Below are positions 1 to 6,592 of a stretch of DNA of 11,855 nt, piece by piece (the first letter of the stretch is position 1; each line of letters starts with the position of its first letter). This DNA is from CAZUXE01 sp964624585 (GTDB lineage: Bacteria > Hydrothermota > Tepidihabitantia > B3-TA06). The translations under genes were made by a program, and so were the position numbers. The notes beneath the pieces are model-generated. The model was not told the DNA's origin. It was given only the letters and a program-made list of their open reading frames with translations, and made no database searches. Location: positions 1-11,855 of the forward strand of contig CAZUXE010000051.1 of NCBI GenBank assembly GCA_964624585.1, read 5' to 3'.

Positions 1-536
1 GTCAACGAAAGAAGCGATTCAACAGAGAGAATCCGGAGTTGATGCGTTCTCTTCTCCGCTAGTATGGCATTCTCAAGTTGCCGAATCTCAGGGTCAGGAC
101 GTCCCACAACATAAAGACCTAACGCATTACCCCAACTGGGAATCACCTTCTCGGAAATCAAGCTATCTATGTAACCCACAAGAGTAGCTGTCTTTATGGC
201 ATAAGTCTCAGTCGTCTTGACTTCAACGACGATGTTGAAGCCTGTGGGAGATTTCCAGTGTCCATCAAACCCAATTTGTCCCTGAACACCTTTATACCGC
301 CCGAAGCTTACTTCGAATTCCAAAAAGTGCCCTAGGTAATTGACCAAATCCTGAAACGCGCGATTGTATCGATCCCCTGATATTCTTAAACATTCCCCTA
401 CATAGTCTCTGACCTGTCCTACTTTACGGACATTGTCTTGCAGGTATCTTCGGAAACGTTCTCGTGACGTTTCCTCACCTGGAGAGTCATCCAACTTACC
501 AACAAGATCTAAGATTTGACTCAAGGTTATATCCAT
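1..536 (-). CDS. PD-(D/E)XK nuclease-like protein, 3' end outside the window (partial)
   Basis: An open minus-strand frame runs from ATG at 536 off the left edge, giving 178 residues without a stop. It begins MDITLSQILDLVGKLDD. After a helical N-terminal part (about 1-75) comes a beta-rich block with the spacing of a PD-(D/E)XK nuclease core: D91 in IGFDGHW, then a hydrophobic strand ending in E105-V-K107 (VVEVKTT). These are candidate metal-binding and catalytic residues, so a restriction-endonuclease-like fold is inferred; the substrate is unknown. The start is well placed: GGAGG at 541-545 lies four bases upstream, and a TTGACA/TATACT promoter sits just beyond. It is transcribed apart from the membrane-protein genes upstream. 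I do not recognise a named gene. The core motif is fairly convincing, but biological role (defence, repair or other) cannot be set from this fragment. Confidence 0.75.
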   Translation of the reverse strand, partial: MDITLSQILDLVGKLDDSPGEETSRERFRRYLQDNVRKVGQVRDYVGECLRISGDRYNRAFQDLVNYLGHFLEFEVSFGRYKGVQGQIGFDGHWKSPTGFNIVVEVKTTETYAIKTATLVGYIDSLISEKVIPSWGNALGLYVVGRPDPEIRQLENAILAEKRTHQLRILSVESLLSL

Positions 537-560
537 AAAACCTCCGTATCGTCATGATTC

Positions 561-588
561 AGTATAATCTCCTTCTCTCTTATGTCAA
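561..588 (-). promoter_or_regulatory. sigma70-type promoter of the PD-(D/E)XK gene
   Basis: On the minus strand TTGACA (588-583), a 16-base spacer and TATACT (566-561). Transcription would start near 554, leaving a leader of about 18 bases that contains the GGAGG ribosome binding site. It lies in the 101-base gap after the stop of the upstream membrane-protein gene. Confidence 0.75.
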
Positions 589-637
589 TCAAAAAAATGG
601 GAATATAAGTTTCGTTATACGCTAGAATAAGAATAGC

Positions 638-1477
638 TCAAAAGGTTATATCCACGTGCATTTTGGTGCGGTCTTTGGGATGAATGCGGGCCGGAAATGT
701 TTTACCCACAGCTGTTTTGAGTTTTTGAACAATCGCTGTGGATATAGGGATATTCTTGGAAAAGGTGTAAGGCTCCTTGCCCGGCAAGTATACCTCATAG
801 GTCAGCTTGACCACTGGCTTAAAGTCTTCACTGCGACCGGTATCATCAACACCTAACAACTTAGCCATAGCGTTGACACCATCCTGCTTAAGTAAAGTAC
901 GGTCGAGTTGAGTCCAGTCATCGCCCCCAATATTGCTTCTACTGTCAACTGAGGTGGTAACGCTTGATGTAGCTTCCGGATCAAAAACCACCTTTTTAGG
1001 GTCAGCCAGGTCTACCTTAACCGCAAACATAGCTCCGGGCTGAAACTGAGGCACTGCGGAACGAGATACTATAAGATCAAAGCTCGTCTGATAAGGTTTC
1101 CGATAGCCGTCATCTATCAGCAATTTAAGATTTAGCACCGGCTGGTTATTGATAGTCATAGTACCACCACCGGAATTTTCACCAATTGATATAACGGTAG
1201 CTTTTGCCGAACGACCGTTAAGCAGAACTTCCTTGGCCTTCTTACCTGCACCCCAGAAATAGTTGTACCCCCCGCCAAACAAGCTGAAGATTCTAAAAAA
1301 AGGAAGAAGTGGAACAGCAAATACGAGAACAAACAATACGACCAACCCTATATTCCAGACAGTTGACCCAATATAGGCAGTAATTTGATCGGCTAAAATG
1401 TTCCACAACACTAAGATAAAGGGCATTACGAATGGCAGGAAAAATATCCATAATCCTTTTTTCTTTTTTTGAACCAT
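638..1477 (-). CDS. Two-TM membrane protein with duplicated DUF3592-like module, downstream paralog
   Basis: A 279-residue protein. After a Lys-rich start (QKKKKG) there are two membrane segments, about 9-30 and 40-65, so the C-terminal two thirds lies on one side of the membrane. That part holds two copies of one module, about 84-166 and 195-279. Shared positions include L-x-x-(D/N)G near the start, PV-x-x-L-x-L/YEV in the middle, PY-x-x-S/F, and a closing D/HPKD/DPKK-V-x-(F/V)-D. The pattern resembles DUF3592/SHOCT-associated membrane proteins, but that assignment is by pattern only. It is about the same length as the gene 20 bases upstream and aligns with it along its whole length, so the two are a tandem duplication and very likely one transcript. 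The start has AGAGG five bases upstream of ATG. Function is unknown. Confidence 0.85.
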   Translation of the reverse strand: MVQKKKKGLWIFFLPFVMPFILVLWNILADQITAYIGSTVWNIGLVVLFVLVFAVPLLPFFRIFSLFGGGYNYFWGAGKKAKEVLLNGRSAKATVISIGENSGGGTMTINNQPVLNLKLLIDDGYRKPYQTSFDLIVSRSAVPQFQPGAMFAVKVDLADPKKVVFDPEATSSVTTSVDSRSNIGGDDWTQLDRTLLKQDGVNAMAKLLGVDDTGRSEDFKPVVKLTYEVYLPGKEPYTFSKNIPISTAIVQKLKTAVGKTFPARIHPKDRTKMHVDITF

Positions 1478-1497
1478 TAAATCCTCTACATTAAAGA

Positions 1498-2346
1498 TTA
1501 AAATGTTACATTAACTTTGATTTTCTTCCTATCTCTGGGATGAACTCTACATGGATAGGTTTTACCAATAAGGTTTCTAAGACGAGCAATCACATCCGGA
1601 GGCAAGTCTACATCTTTGCTGAATACATATGATTCCTTACCTGCGATTGCTACTTCGTAAGTCATACGCACCACGGGTTTGAAATTCTCACTGCGCCCTG
1701 TATCCTGAATATCCAAAAGCTTAGCCATGCCATCGACACCATCCTGTCTCAAAAGTACCTCATCCATAGTAGACCATTCGTCAGAGTTACCAACCAACCT
1801 GCTGGATTGAGCAGACGAACGCGAATAAACTGACGCCTGTCCGGAAGTATCAAGCGTTACTTTTTGAGGGTTTGAAGGATCAACCTTGACCGAAATTACC
1901 GCCCCAGGTTGAAGCTGTGGCAACGCTGAATGAGGAATAATTGCATCAATACTGACCGGATAAGGTCGATTGCGACCGTCATCAACCATTAGTTTAAGAT
2001 TCAAATAAGGCTGATTGTTAACAGTTACTGCCCCACCTATGCTACTCTCACTTATTGACTGTATAGTCGCTGTAGCATCATATCCGGTCGCAAGAATTCG
2101 TCCCTTATCCAAACTTCCAAACGCGGCGGCAAACGGCTTGCGAATAAGTTTAAATACCATAAAGCCTATAACAAAAAATGGAACCAGCATCAATACAATA
2201 AAAATGCCCATACTTAAAGCCATCCCAATATAAGAAATCAGAAATGCCATCACAATACCCCAAATTATAACAGGTATCATCGAAAGAATTCCTGCAAGGA
2301 TAATACCGGTAATGCTTTTTCCTAAATTCACTGTTTTATCAAGCAA
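1498..2346 (-). CDS. Two-TM membrane protein with duplicated DUF3592-like module, upstream paralog
   Basis: A 282-residue paralog of the protein encoded at 638-1477. Membrane segments are at about 12-36 and 42-67. The soluble part has the same two repeats, about 84-166 and 198-282, with the conserved blocks NNQPxLNLKL (110-119), a PG-x-x-x-(S/A)VKVD segment (148-156), DTGRSE-x-FKPVV (215-226) and HP-x-DR (269-273). The soluble halves are much more alike between the two proteins than the membrane segments, which suggests that the module is what is under selection. The start codon is TTG, with AGGAGG at 2351-2356 only four bases upstream; no ATG is available near it. No TTGACA/TATAAT pair could be read upstream. 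It is first in a likely two-gene operon. The function is unknown; a cell-envelope role is a guess. Confidence 0.85.
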   Translation of the reverse strand: MLDKTVNLGKSITGIILAGILSMIPVIIWGIVMAFLISYIGMALSMGIFIVLMLVPFFVIGFMVFKLIRKPFAAAFGSLDKGRILATGYDATATIQSISESSIGGAVTVNNQPYLNLKLMVDDGRNRPYPVSIDAIIPHSALPQLQPGAVISVKVDPSNPQKVTLDTSGQASVYSRSSAQSSRLVGNSDEWSTMDEVLLRQDGVDGMAKLLDIQDTGRSENFKPVVRMTYEVAIAGKESYVFSKDVDLPPDVIARLRNLIGKTYPCRVHPRDRKKIKVNVTF

Positions 2347-2861
2347 TTTGCCTCCTAAGATTTAGAAACGCTCTTGCTGTAATTAATAGGTAGCTGAATA
2401 TTCTATTGTCGGTTCCCTTCCGAGTAATTCAAAATTCAAGTACCTGCGCAACTCAGTATATACTTAAAGATATCTCTGTCAAATAGAGAAGAACAACGCC
2501 ATGCATCGCCTTTATTTATAAGGTTAACGAACACAGAGCGCTATATTACAAGTATTCCGAATAACTAAAAATTGAGACGCATTGAGATTAAAGAATTCAA
2601 GCTTACAACTATTCCCCGAGTAAAAGATTCGGTTAGCATGTTGCATCATTGAAATAAAATAACAGAGGGTTAGCGCTAAGGAATAGAATAACCCTTTTCA
2701 TTTTGCCTTTCTGAGTAGTTCCGATTTGTATCTTTCCCCTGCAATACAGCGCAGGATACGAAAACTCATTCCATAGAACACCCATTCATAGAGACGCAAG
2801 CGACACTATGGGCATCCGCATTACTTCTACTGGGTACTCAACCTCTCAGTAAAAGAAAATA
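2347..2861. other. 515-base gap without a full gene
   Basis: Between the NMO-like gene and the tandem membrane proteins. No reading frame of useful length crosses it. It holds a short minus-strand coding-like fragment at 2698-2799 (listed separately) and a weak stem AGGGTTA (2666-2672) / TAACCCT (2689-2695). No recognisable promoter for the gene starting at 2346 was found; CCGACA around 2406-2411 has no good partner hexamer. Confidence 0.6.
2698..2799 (-). pseudogene. Possible remnant of a methyltransferase N-terminus
   Basis: A 33-codon minus-strand frame, from TTG at 2799 to TGA at 2698, reads LRLYEWVFYGMSFRILRC and then IAGERYKSELLRKAK. It looks more like protein than chance: it resembles the N-terminal helix of class I SAM-dependent methyltransferases, in which a stretch ending in ELLR-x-A-x-G is followed by the glycine-rich VLEVGxGTG loop. 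Here a TGA interrupts at exactly that point, and no glycine loop follows in any frame. There is no ribosome binding site. It could be a decayed gene left in the gap, or chance. The family call is from memory and is weak. Confidence 0.25.
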
Positions 2862-4010
2862 CTAAGCGATACCGGATGCAGATTTTTTACCGGAAGTCGC
2901 GGCTAAAACCGCCTCTTCATATTCTTTAACCAGTATCTTTATCAATTCATCCACTGAAATTATTTCATTAACCCTGTAGGCGTTCGCACCGGCAAAAGCA
3001 AAACCATTATCAAGCTTTCCTAACTTCGCATTAGTCAAAGCATCAGCAATGCAGTATGGAACATTCTTAAAGTCACAGGTTTTAAGGCACTTCCACGGAC
3101 ACTTCACCGGCTTTCTAATTCCTGCAGATACCTGAGCAAGAAACTCATTGTGAATCGCTCTACCCGGAAGCCCCACAGGACTATCAATAATTTCCAACTC
3201 ATCCTTACTACATTGAATATAGGCGTTTTTGAAATGCTCCGATGCGTCACATTCATAAGTTCCAATAAAACGAGTTGCCATTTGTACACCATCGGCGCCT
3301 AACTGCATAATCTTGAAGATATCTTCTCCCGTATAGATGCCTCCGGCGGCAATAACCGATATGTGTTTTTTGAAAGCATCTGCATATGGTCGAATAGTTG
3401 AAACCACTTCAGGTACAAGTTTTTCAAGCGCATATGCAGGATTGTCTATCTGAGCCTTTTTGAAACCCAAATGCCCGCCTGCCAAAGGACCTTCAACGAC
3501 CACAGCGTTGGGAACAAAGTTGTAATGTTTCTGCCAGTATTGAAAAATTAAATCGGCTGCTCTGGCAGAAGATACAATAGGTACAAACTCAGTATGCATA
3601 CCTGCAAACGATGGAATTGTTTTAGGTTGTTTTAAGGGCAGTCCTGCACCCATAAAAACAACATCAATATTTTCATCAACAGCCACACCTAGCAAATCAT
3701 CAAAATCTGAAAGAGCTACCATGACGTTAACTCCAACAATCCCTTCATCCCCGGATAACTGCTTAGCCTTTCTAATCTCTTGCCTAAGCGCCCTTTCGTT
3801 AGCCTGCTTAAGGTTTGATGCAAAATCAGGTTCAAGCATACCAATACCAGCAGTTGCAATTACTCCAACAGCCCCGGCTTTCGCTACGGCAGAAGCCAGT
3901 TTAGACAAAGATAATCCTACCCCCATTCCGCCCTGGATAATAGGTATCTTTATTTTTAATTTGCCTATACGTAAGGAAGACAAATTAATTAAGTTGTTCA
4001 AATGTTTCAA
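2862..4010 (-). CDS. Nitronate monooxygenase-like FMN enzyme (NPD family, TIM barrel)
   Basis: A 382-residue member of the 2-nitropropane dioxygenase/FabK family, which oxidises alkyl nitronates or, in FabK-like members, reduces enoyl-ACP with FMN. Visible hallmarks are IIQGGMGVG (24-32) at the first strand of the barrel, GAGLP (121-125), GGH-x-G with the putative catalytic His180, AAGGI (221-225), and GADGVQMATRFIGT (238-251) for the FMN phosphate. A tail cluster C304-x3-C308-x3-C312-x7-C320 is unlike classical NMO and suggests a metal or Fe-S site, as in a related anaerobe subgroup. Start: TTG at 4010 is supported by GGAG eight bases upstream. It has its own strong promoter at 4083-4110. 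The family is certain; the substrate is not, and nitronate is only a default. Confidence 0.9.
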   Translation of the reverse strand: MKHLNNLINLSSLRIGKLKIKIPIIQGGMGVGLSLSKLASAVAKAGAVGVIATAGIGMLEPDFASNLKQANERALRQEIRKAKQLSGDEGIVGVNVMVALSDFDDLLGVAVDENIDVVFMGAGLPLKQPKTIPSFAGMHTEFVPIVSSARAADLIFQYWQKHYNFVPNAVVVEGPLAGGHLGFKKAQIDNPAYALEKLVPEVVSTIRPYADAFKKHISVIAAGGIYTGEDIFKIMQLGADGVQMATRFIGTYECDASEHFKNAYIQCSKDELEIIDSPVGLPGRAIHNEFLAQVSAGIRKPVKCPWKCLKTCDFKNVPYCIADALTNAKLGKLDNGFAFAGANAYRVNEIISVDELIKILVKEYEEAVLAATSGKKSASGIA

Positions 4011-4018
4011 TCTTTAAT

Positions 4019-4022
4019 CTCC
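4019..4022 (-). promoter_or_regulatory. Ribosome binding site deciding the TTG start of the NMO-like gene
   Basis: GGAG on the minus strand, eight bases before TTG at 4010. The other nearby start-like codons (TTG at codons 4 and 10) have no such site, so 4010 is preferred. A 14-base inverted repeat ATTCG-TCTA-CGAAT (4028-4041) lies just upstream and may fold. Confidence 0.55.
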
Positions 4023-4082
4023 ATCTGATTCGTCTACGAATTTACGTTGAATGTTTTATGCTTTTATCAGATATACTATTGA

Positions 4083-4110
4083 ATTATAGCTATAGCTTAA
4101 GCCCGGTCAA
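4083..4110 (-). promoter_or_regulatory. sigma70-type promoter of the NMO-like gene
   Basis: On the minus strand TTGACC (4110-4105), a 16-base spacer, TATAAT (4088-4083). The start point would be near 4075, with a leader of about 65 bases. The spacer carries two perfect palindromes, GCTTAAGC (4095-4102) and AGCTATAGCT (4088-4097), so a regulator may bind between the hexamers. Confidence 0.75.
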
Positions 4111-4199
4111 GCGAAACACTACTCAAACATCCACAACTCAGCCCAGACACCTTCCTTAATAGAGGTAAGTGCCGTATATAAGCAATTTACAGCCCAGCA

Positions 4200-5741
4200 T
4201 CAAAAAGTCTCTTTCAAGCAAGCCTCTTCACTATAACAGGTATTCTCACTTTTATCGTGATTATTATAGTATGCTTGCGCAAGAAATGGGTTCCTACGAG
4301 CAATTTTGTCGTAATTCCAAGGCGGAGCCTCACACTCAGGACACCAATGCCCTCCGTAAAGAACAAGAGCAGGGCTTGCATCAAAGCTATGACCAAAAGC
4401 GCAACGCCATTTAAGTTTTTGCATTTTATCCCCTGTATAAGTTTTTGATAAAAGCTCTCCTCCTCTAAAACGAGCGACCTCTCTTAGTTCATCTACAGTT
4501 AAGTCTTCTATTGCTTTCGTTTCATCATAACCGTGGCTTAGAATATGGGAGGAAGGCATATGCTGTGGTATAACATCTTCCCATGTTTTTATTCGCGACC
4601 AATTCTCAAGCGAGGCAAAAAACGCCTTAATTCTTAAAGGCATCTCTTCAGGGTGGCTAACCCAATACAGAGGGCCATCTTTGGCTGCAGCCATAGGTTT
4701 AAGAAAGAGGTGTTTGACAATAAATGACGGCACAAAACGCGCAAGCTTCACATACCATGGAACATTATCTGCCACCTGTTTAACGTGATTGTTAAGGGAT
4801 TCGCGCTGATGATTAAGATAGTTGTTTAGGATATGGGAATCAGCGTACCAAGCATCGTGAAAATTACGCAGACAAAACCAATTTGGATCCATAACTTTCT
4901 TAATATCACCCATTCCCAGTACCTTAAGCATCCTCTCAAGGTAACTATGGTAGGTAAAACGGCAAGACTTCCCGCCTGTCTGGTTATACACCCTACACCA
5001 AAAATCGGAATTCAAAGGTTGCTCTAATGTTTGAACCAAACCGTAACCTGCATCTCTAGCCGTGCACATTTCTATATGTTGGACTAATGGCTGGTGAAAC
5101 ATTATTGGATCCATAAGGGATGAGATATCAGGAATTGCAATAAAGGTTTGACGCATACTAACCCAATGTTTGATACCTGATTCAATAACCGCTCGCTCAG
5201 CCGCTATCTTGGAAATAGCATAAAAATCGAATACCGAAGGCATAAGCGGATCGCCGGCCCTAAGCAAGGCAACCGGAGGAAGCCTATCGCCGTAGAAAGC
5301 CACTGAACCAATATTGACTATGCTAATGCGCTCAGCGCCATTAGGCTGTTCCTTAATTGCTTTAATTATATTTAATGTCCCGCCAGTGTTAACCCTGCGA
5401 GCTAAAGCCGGATTGTGATCTGCGGCAGGCGATATAAGGGCTGCCGGATGAAGCACATTATCAACTCCTTCAACTGCCTCTGCAACATTGTTGTAGTTTG
5501 TTAAATCACCCCATACAATTTTGAGTTGCCCATCCTCACTCTGCACAACCCCACGGCCTTTTATAGAACTAATCCCTAATTTTTTTTCATACGGCTTGAA
5601 CAGAGTTTTTTCGTATTTATTTGGAAGAAGAAGCAGCACTATATTAAACTTATCGCGCCTTCGCCACAACTCCTTAAAAGCCTCATATCCCATAGAACCG
5701 CTTGCTCCGGTTAAGAGTACCTTTCTTTTTTTATGAAACAT
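4200..5741 (-). CDS. Extended SDR (NAD-dependent epimerase/dehydratase family) fused to a C-terminal zinc ribbon
   Basis: A 513-residue protein. Residues 1 to about 270 form a Rossmann-fold extended short-chain dehydrogenase: TGASGSMG (11-18) for the dinucleotide, VWGDL (76-80), S146, and Y174-A-I-S-K178, giving the Ser-Tyr-Lys triad. The usual family length is about 300-350. The additional C-terminal part includes a helical linker and, at about 418-475, a treble-clef-like unit: FRGGELLS, then C447-x3-H451 in CAFGH, and C467-P-E-C470. This unit resembles zinc ribbons (DUF4379/homing-endonuclease-associated type) usually found in nucleic-acid proteins. Substrate unknown. A perfect consensus promoter lies upstream, but no purine-rich site precedes ATG 5741, which is the only possible start in the frame. 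The NMO-like gene 190 bases downstream has its own promoter. The fold call is firm; the role of the zinc unit is open. Confidence 0.88.
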   Translation of the reverse strand: MFHKKRKVLLTGASGSMGYEAFKELWRRRDKFNIVLLLLPNKYEKTLFKPYEKKLGISSIKGRGVVQSEDGQLKIVWGDLTNYNNVAEAVEGVDNVLHPAALISPAADHNPALARRVNTGGTLNIIKAIKEQPNGAERISIVNIGSVAFYGDRLPPVALLRAGDPLMPSVFDFYAISKIAAERAVIESGIKHWVSMRQTFIAIPDISSLMDPIMFHQPLVQHIEMCTARDAGYGLVQTLEQPLNSDFWCRVYNQTGGKSCRFTYHSYLERMLKVLGMGDIKKVMDPNWFCLRNFHDAWYADSHILNNYLNHQRESLNNHVKQVADNVPWYVKLARFVPSFIVKHLFLKPMAAAKDGPLYWVSHPEEMPLRIKAFFASLENWSRIKTWEDVIPQHMPSSHILSHGYDETKAIEDLTVDELREVARFRGGELLSKTYTGDKMQKLKWRCAFGHSFDASPALVLYGGHWCPECEAPPWNYDKIARRNPFLAQAYYNNHDKSENTCYSEEACLKETF

Positions 5742-5781
5742 AGGGATAAAGGATATATTTTATGCAATCATTCATAGGCAT

Positions 5782-5943
5782 ATGTTCATTATAGGTAAAG
5801 CCGAAGAATTGTCAAGTAGCTTAACTATTAGGCGAATTGACGAACTGCTGCTCCGCTTATATGCCTTAGGATATGGCTATCTTAACGAATTTATCTATAT
5901 GTTAGTTTTTGGATTTCTTAAGGGTGAAGATTTTCAGCACTAG
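5782..5943 (+). other. Possible 53-residue ORF, divergent from the SDR gene
   Basis: ATG 5782 to TAG 5941-5943 encodes MFIIGKAEELSSSLTIRRID and then a hydrophobic, aromatic-rich part with ALGYGYLNEF and MLVFGFLKGED. The composition is somewhat protein-like, but only a weak AGG lies upstream and the frame overlaps the consensus promoter of the minus-strand SDR gene. I do not recognise it. It may be a small protein, a relic or chance. Confidence 0.2.
5788..5815 (-). promoter_or_regulatory. Consensus sigma70-type promoter of the SDR gene
   Basis: On the minus strand TTGACA (5815-5810), a 16-base spacer and TATAAT (5793-5788): both hexamers match the consensus perfectly. The start point would be near 5781, leaving a leader of about 40 bases. 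That leader contains no recognisable Shine-Dalgarno sequence before ATG 5741. Confidence 0.85.
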
Positions 5944-5983
5944 TAAGGTTTTCTTAAAAGGAAAATTGAGAGATTTTTTGAAT

Positions 5984-6013
5984 AAAAAGAAGGCGCAACC
6001 GCGCCTTCTTTTT
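5984..6013 (-). terminator. Strong intrinsic terminator of the lipoprotein gene, bidirectional in form
   Basis: A perfect 13-base-pair stem AAAAAGAAGGCGC (5984-5996), loop AACC, GCGCCTTCTTTTT (6001-6013). Both strands end in a T tract, so it can work either way. It lies 17 bases past the stop of the minus-strand lipoprotein gene, its obvious client; no full plus-strand gene ends before it, only the doubtful 53-residue ORF. Confidence 0.93.
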
Positions 6014-6030
6014 ATTGTATTTTGGAGATG

Positions 6031-6417
6031 CTACATTTTAACAGCCATCCCGCTTATATTAACTGCGGGAAACCATAATAAACCAGGAATAATAGATGCA
6101 GGAACAATAGTCGTTTTGATATTTATTACGGCATTTGCTCCCATTTTCTTAGCCTCTACACTAAGTTGCTTGTAAAGAACATCTTGAATCTCCGGCCCCA
6201 TCATAGGATAAAGCGGAGGAAAAACGCCCAAACAGCTAAGTTTGATGTTAGCTCTAATAGCGCTAACCATTCCCAATGGTTCATAATCTCCGTCTTTTAC
6301 ATCTCCTGTAGTCATAAACATATCACTTGGAGCAGGCACTTTGGAAACAGCTTCCCATGCACAACCGCTCATTGTTAATACAGTTATCAATGATATGAAA
6401 AGTAGTAGTTTTTTCAT
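6031..6417 (-). CDS. Small lipoprotein, YbjQ-like fold suspected
   Basis: A 128-residue protein with a classic lipoprotein signal: MKK, a hydrophobic stretch, and MSGC with Cys19 as the lipidation site. The mature part is about 110 residues, anchored outside the cytoplasmic membrane. It has TTGDV (36-40), GDYEPLGMV (43-51) and VEAKKMGANAVINIK (87-101). The order (a strand with LG-x-V, a helix with EA, then GANAV) is that of the YbjQ/DUF74 family of small pentameric proteins, but with no visible metal ligands; this is a pattern match only. The start is clear: AAAGGAG lies six bases before ATG 6417. It is a single-gene transcript: its own promoter at 6454-6481 and a strong terminator after the stop. 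It is divergent from the TetR operon and could share regulation with it. Confidence 0.85.
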   Translation of the reverse strand: MKKLLLFISLITVLTMSGCAWEAVSKVPAPSDMFMTTGDVKDGDYEPLGMVSAIRANIKLSCLGVFPPLYPMMGPEIQDVLYKQLSVEAKKMGANAVINIKTTIVPASIIPGLLWFPAVNISGMAVKM

Positions 6418-6453
6418 AAATAACTCCTTTGTTTATACTCCTCGGCGTAGTTT

Positions 6454-6481
6454 AGTTTATCTGTTTATTTTCGCTTGTCAA
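6454..6481 (-). promoter_or_regulatory. sigma70-type promoter of the lipoprotein gene
   Basis: On the minus strand TTGACA (6481-6476), a 16-base spacer and TAAACT (6459-6454), a weaker -10. The -35 hexamer sits inside a perfect inverted repeat GCTTG-T-CAAGC (6473-6483). Confidence 0.65.
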
Positions 6482-6534
6482 GCATAGCAATTAGTTTACC
6501 TGCTAAAGCAACAACTGCTTATCGGTAATTGGCA

Positions 6535-6592
6535 TGTCAGGGCTTGACAAAGCGAGAATTTCTGTTAATATTTTATTGAATGAACGTTCAAT
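6535..6592 (+). promoter_or_regulatory. Promoter and probable operator of the TetR operon
   Basis: TTGACA (6544-6549), a 16-base spacer, TAATAT (6566-6571); the start point would be near 6578, right next to the ATG at 6580. Two symmetrical sites lie here. TGTCA-GGGCT-TGACA (6535-6549) covers the -35. ATTGAA-TGAACG-TTCAAT (6575-6592) covers the start point and start codon, with TGAACGTTCA (6581-6590) as a perfect palindrome within it. TetR regulators normally bind such repeats at their own promoters, so self-repression is inferred. Confidence 0.6.

Noticed and set aside
2666..2695. AGGGTTA/TAACCCT stem followed by TTTT
   Set aside because: Only seven pairs, a 16-base loop and a short T run, with no plus-strand gene ending before it; too weak to call a terminator.
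3721..4017. Plus-strand frame of 98 codons opposite the NMO-like gene
   Set aside because: It lies antisense to a well-defined FMN enzyme with all family motifs. Its composition (Pro, Ala and Ser rich) is the usual shadow of such a frame.
4169..4448. Plus-strand frames opposite the 3' end of the SDR gene
   Set aside because: They overlap the zinc-ribbon coding part, lack ribosome binding sites and do not resemble known proteins.
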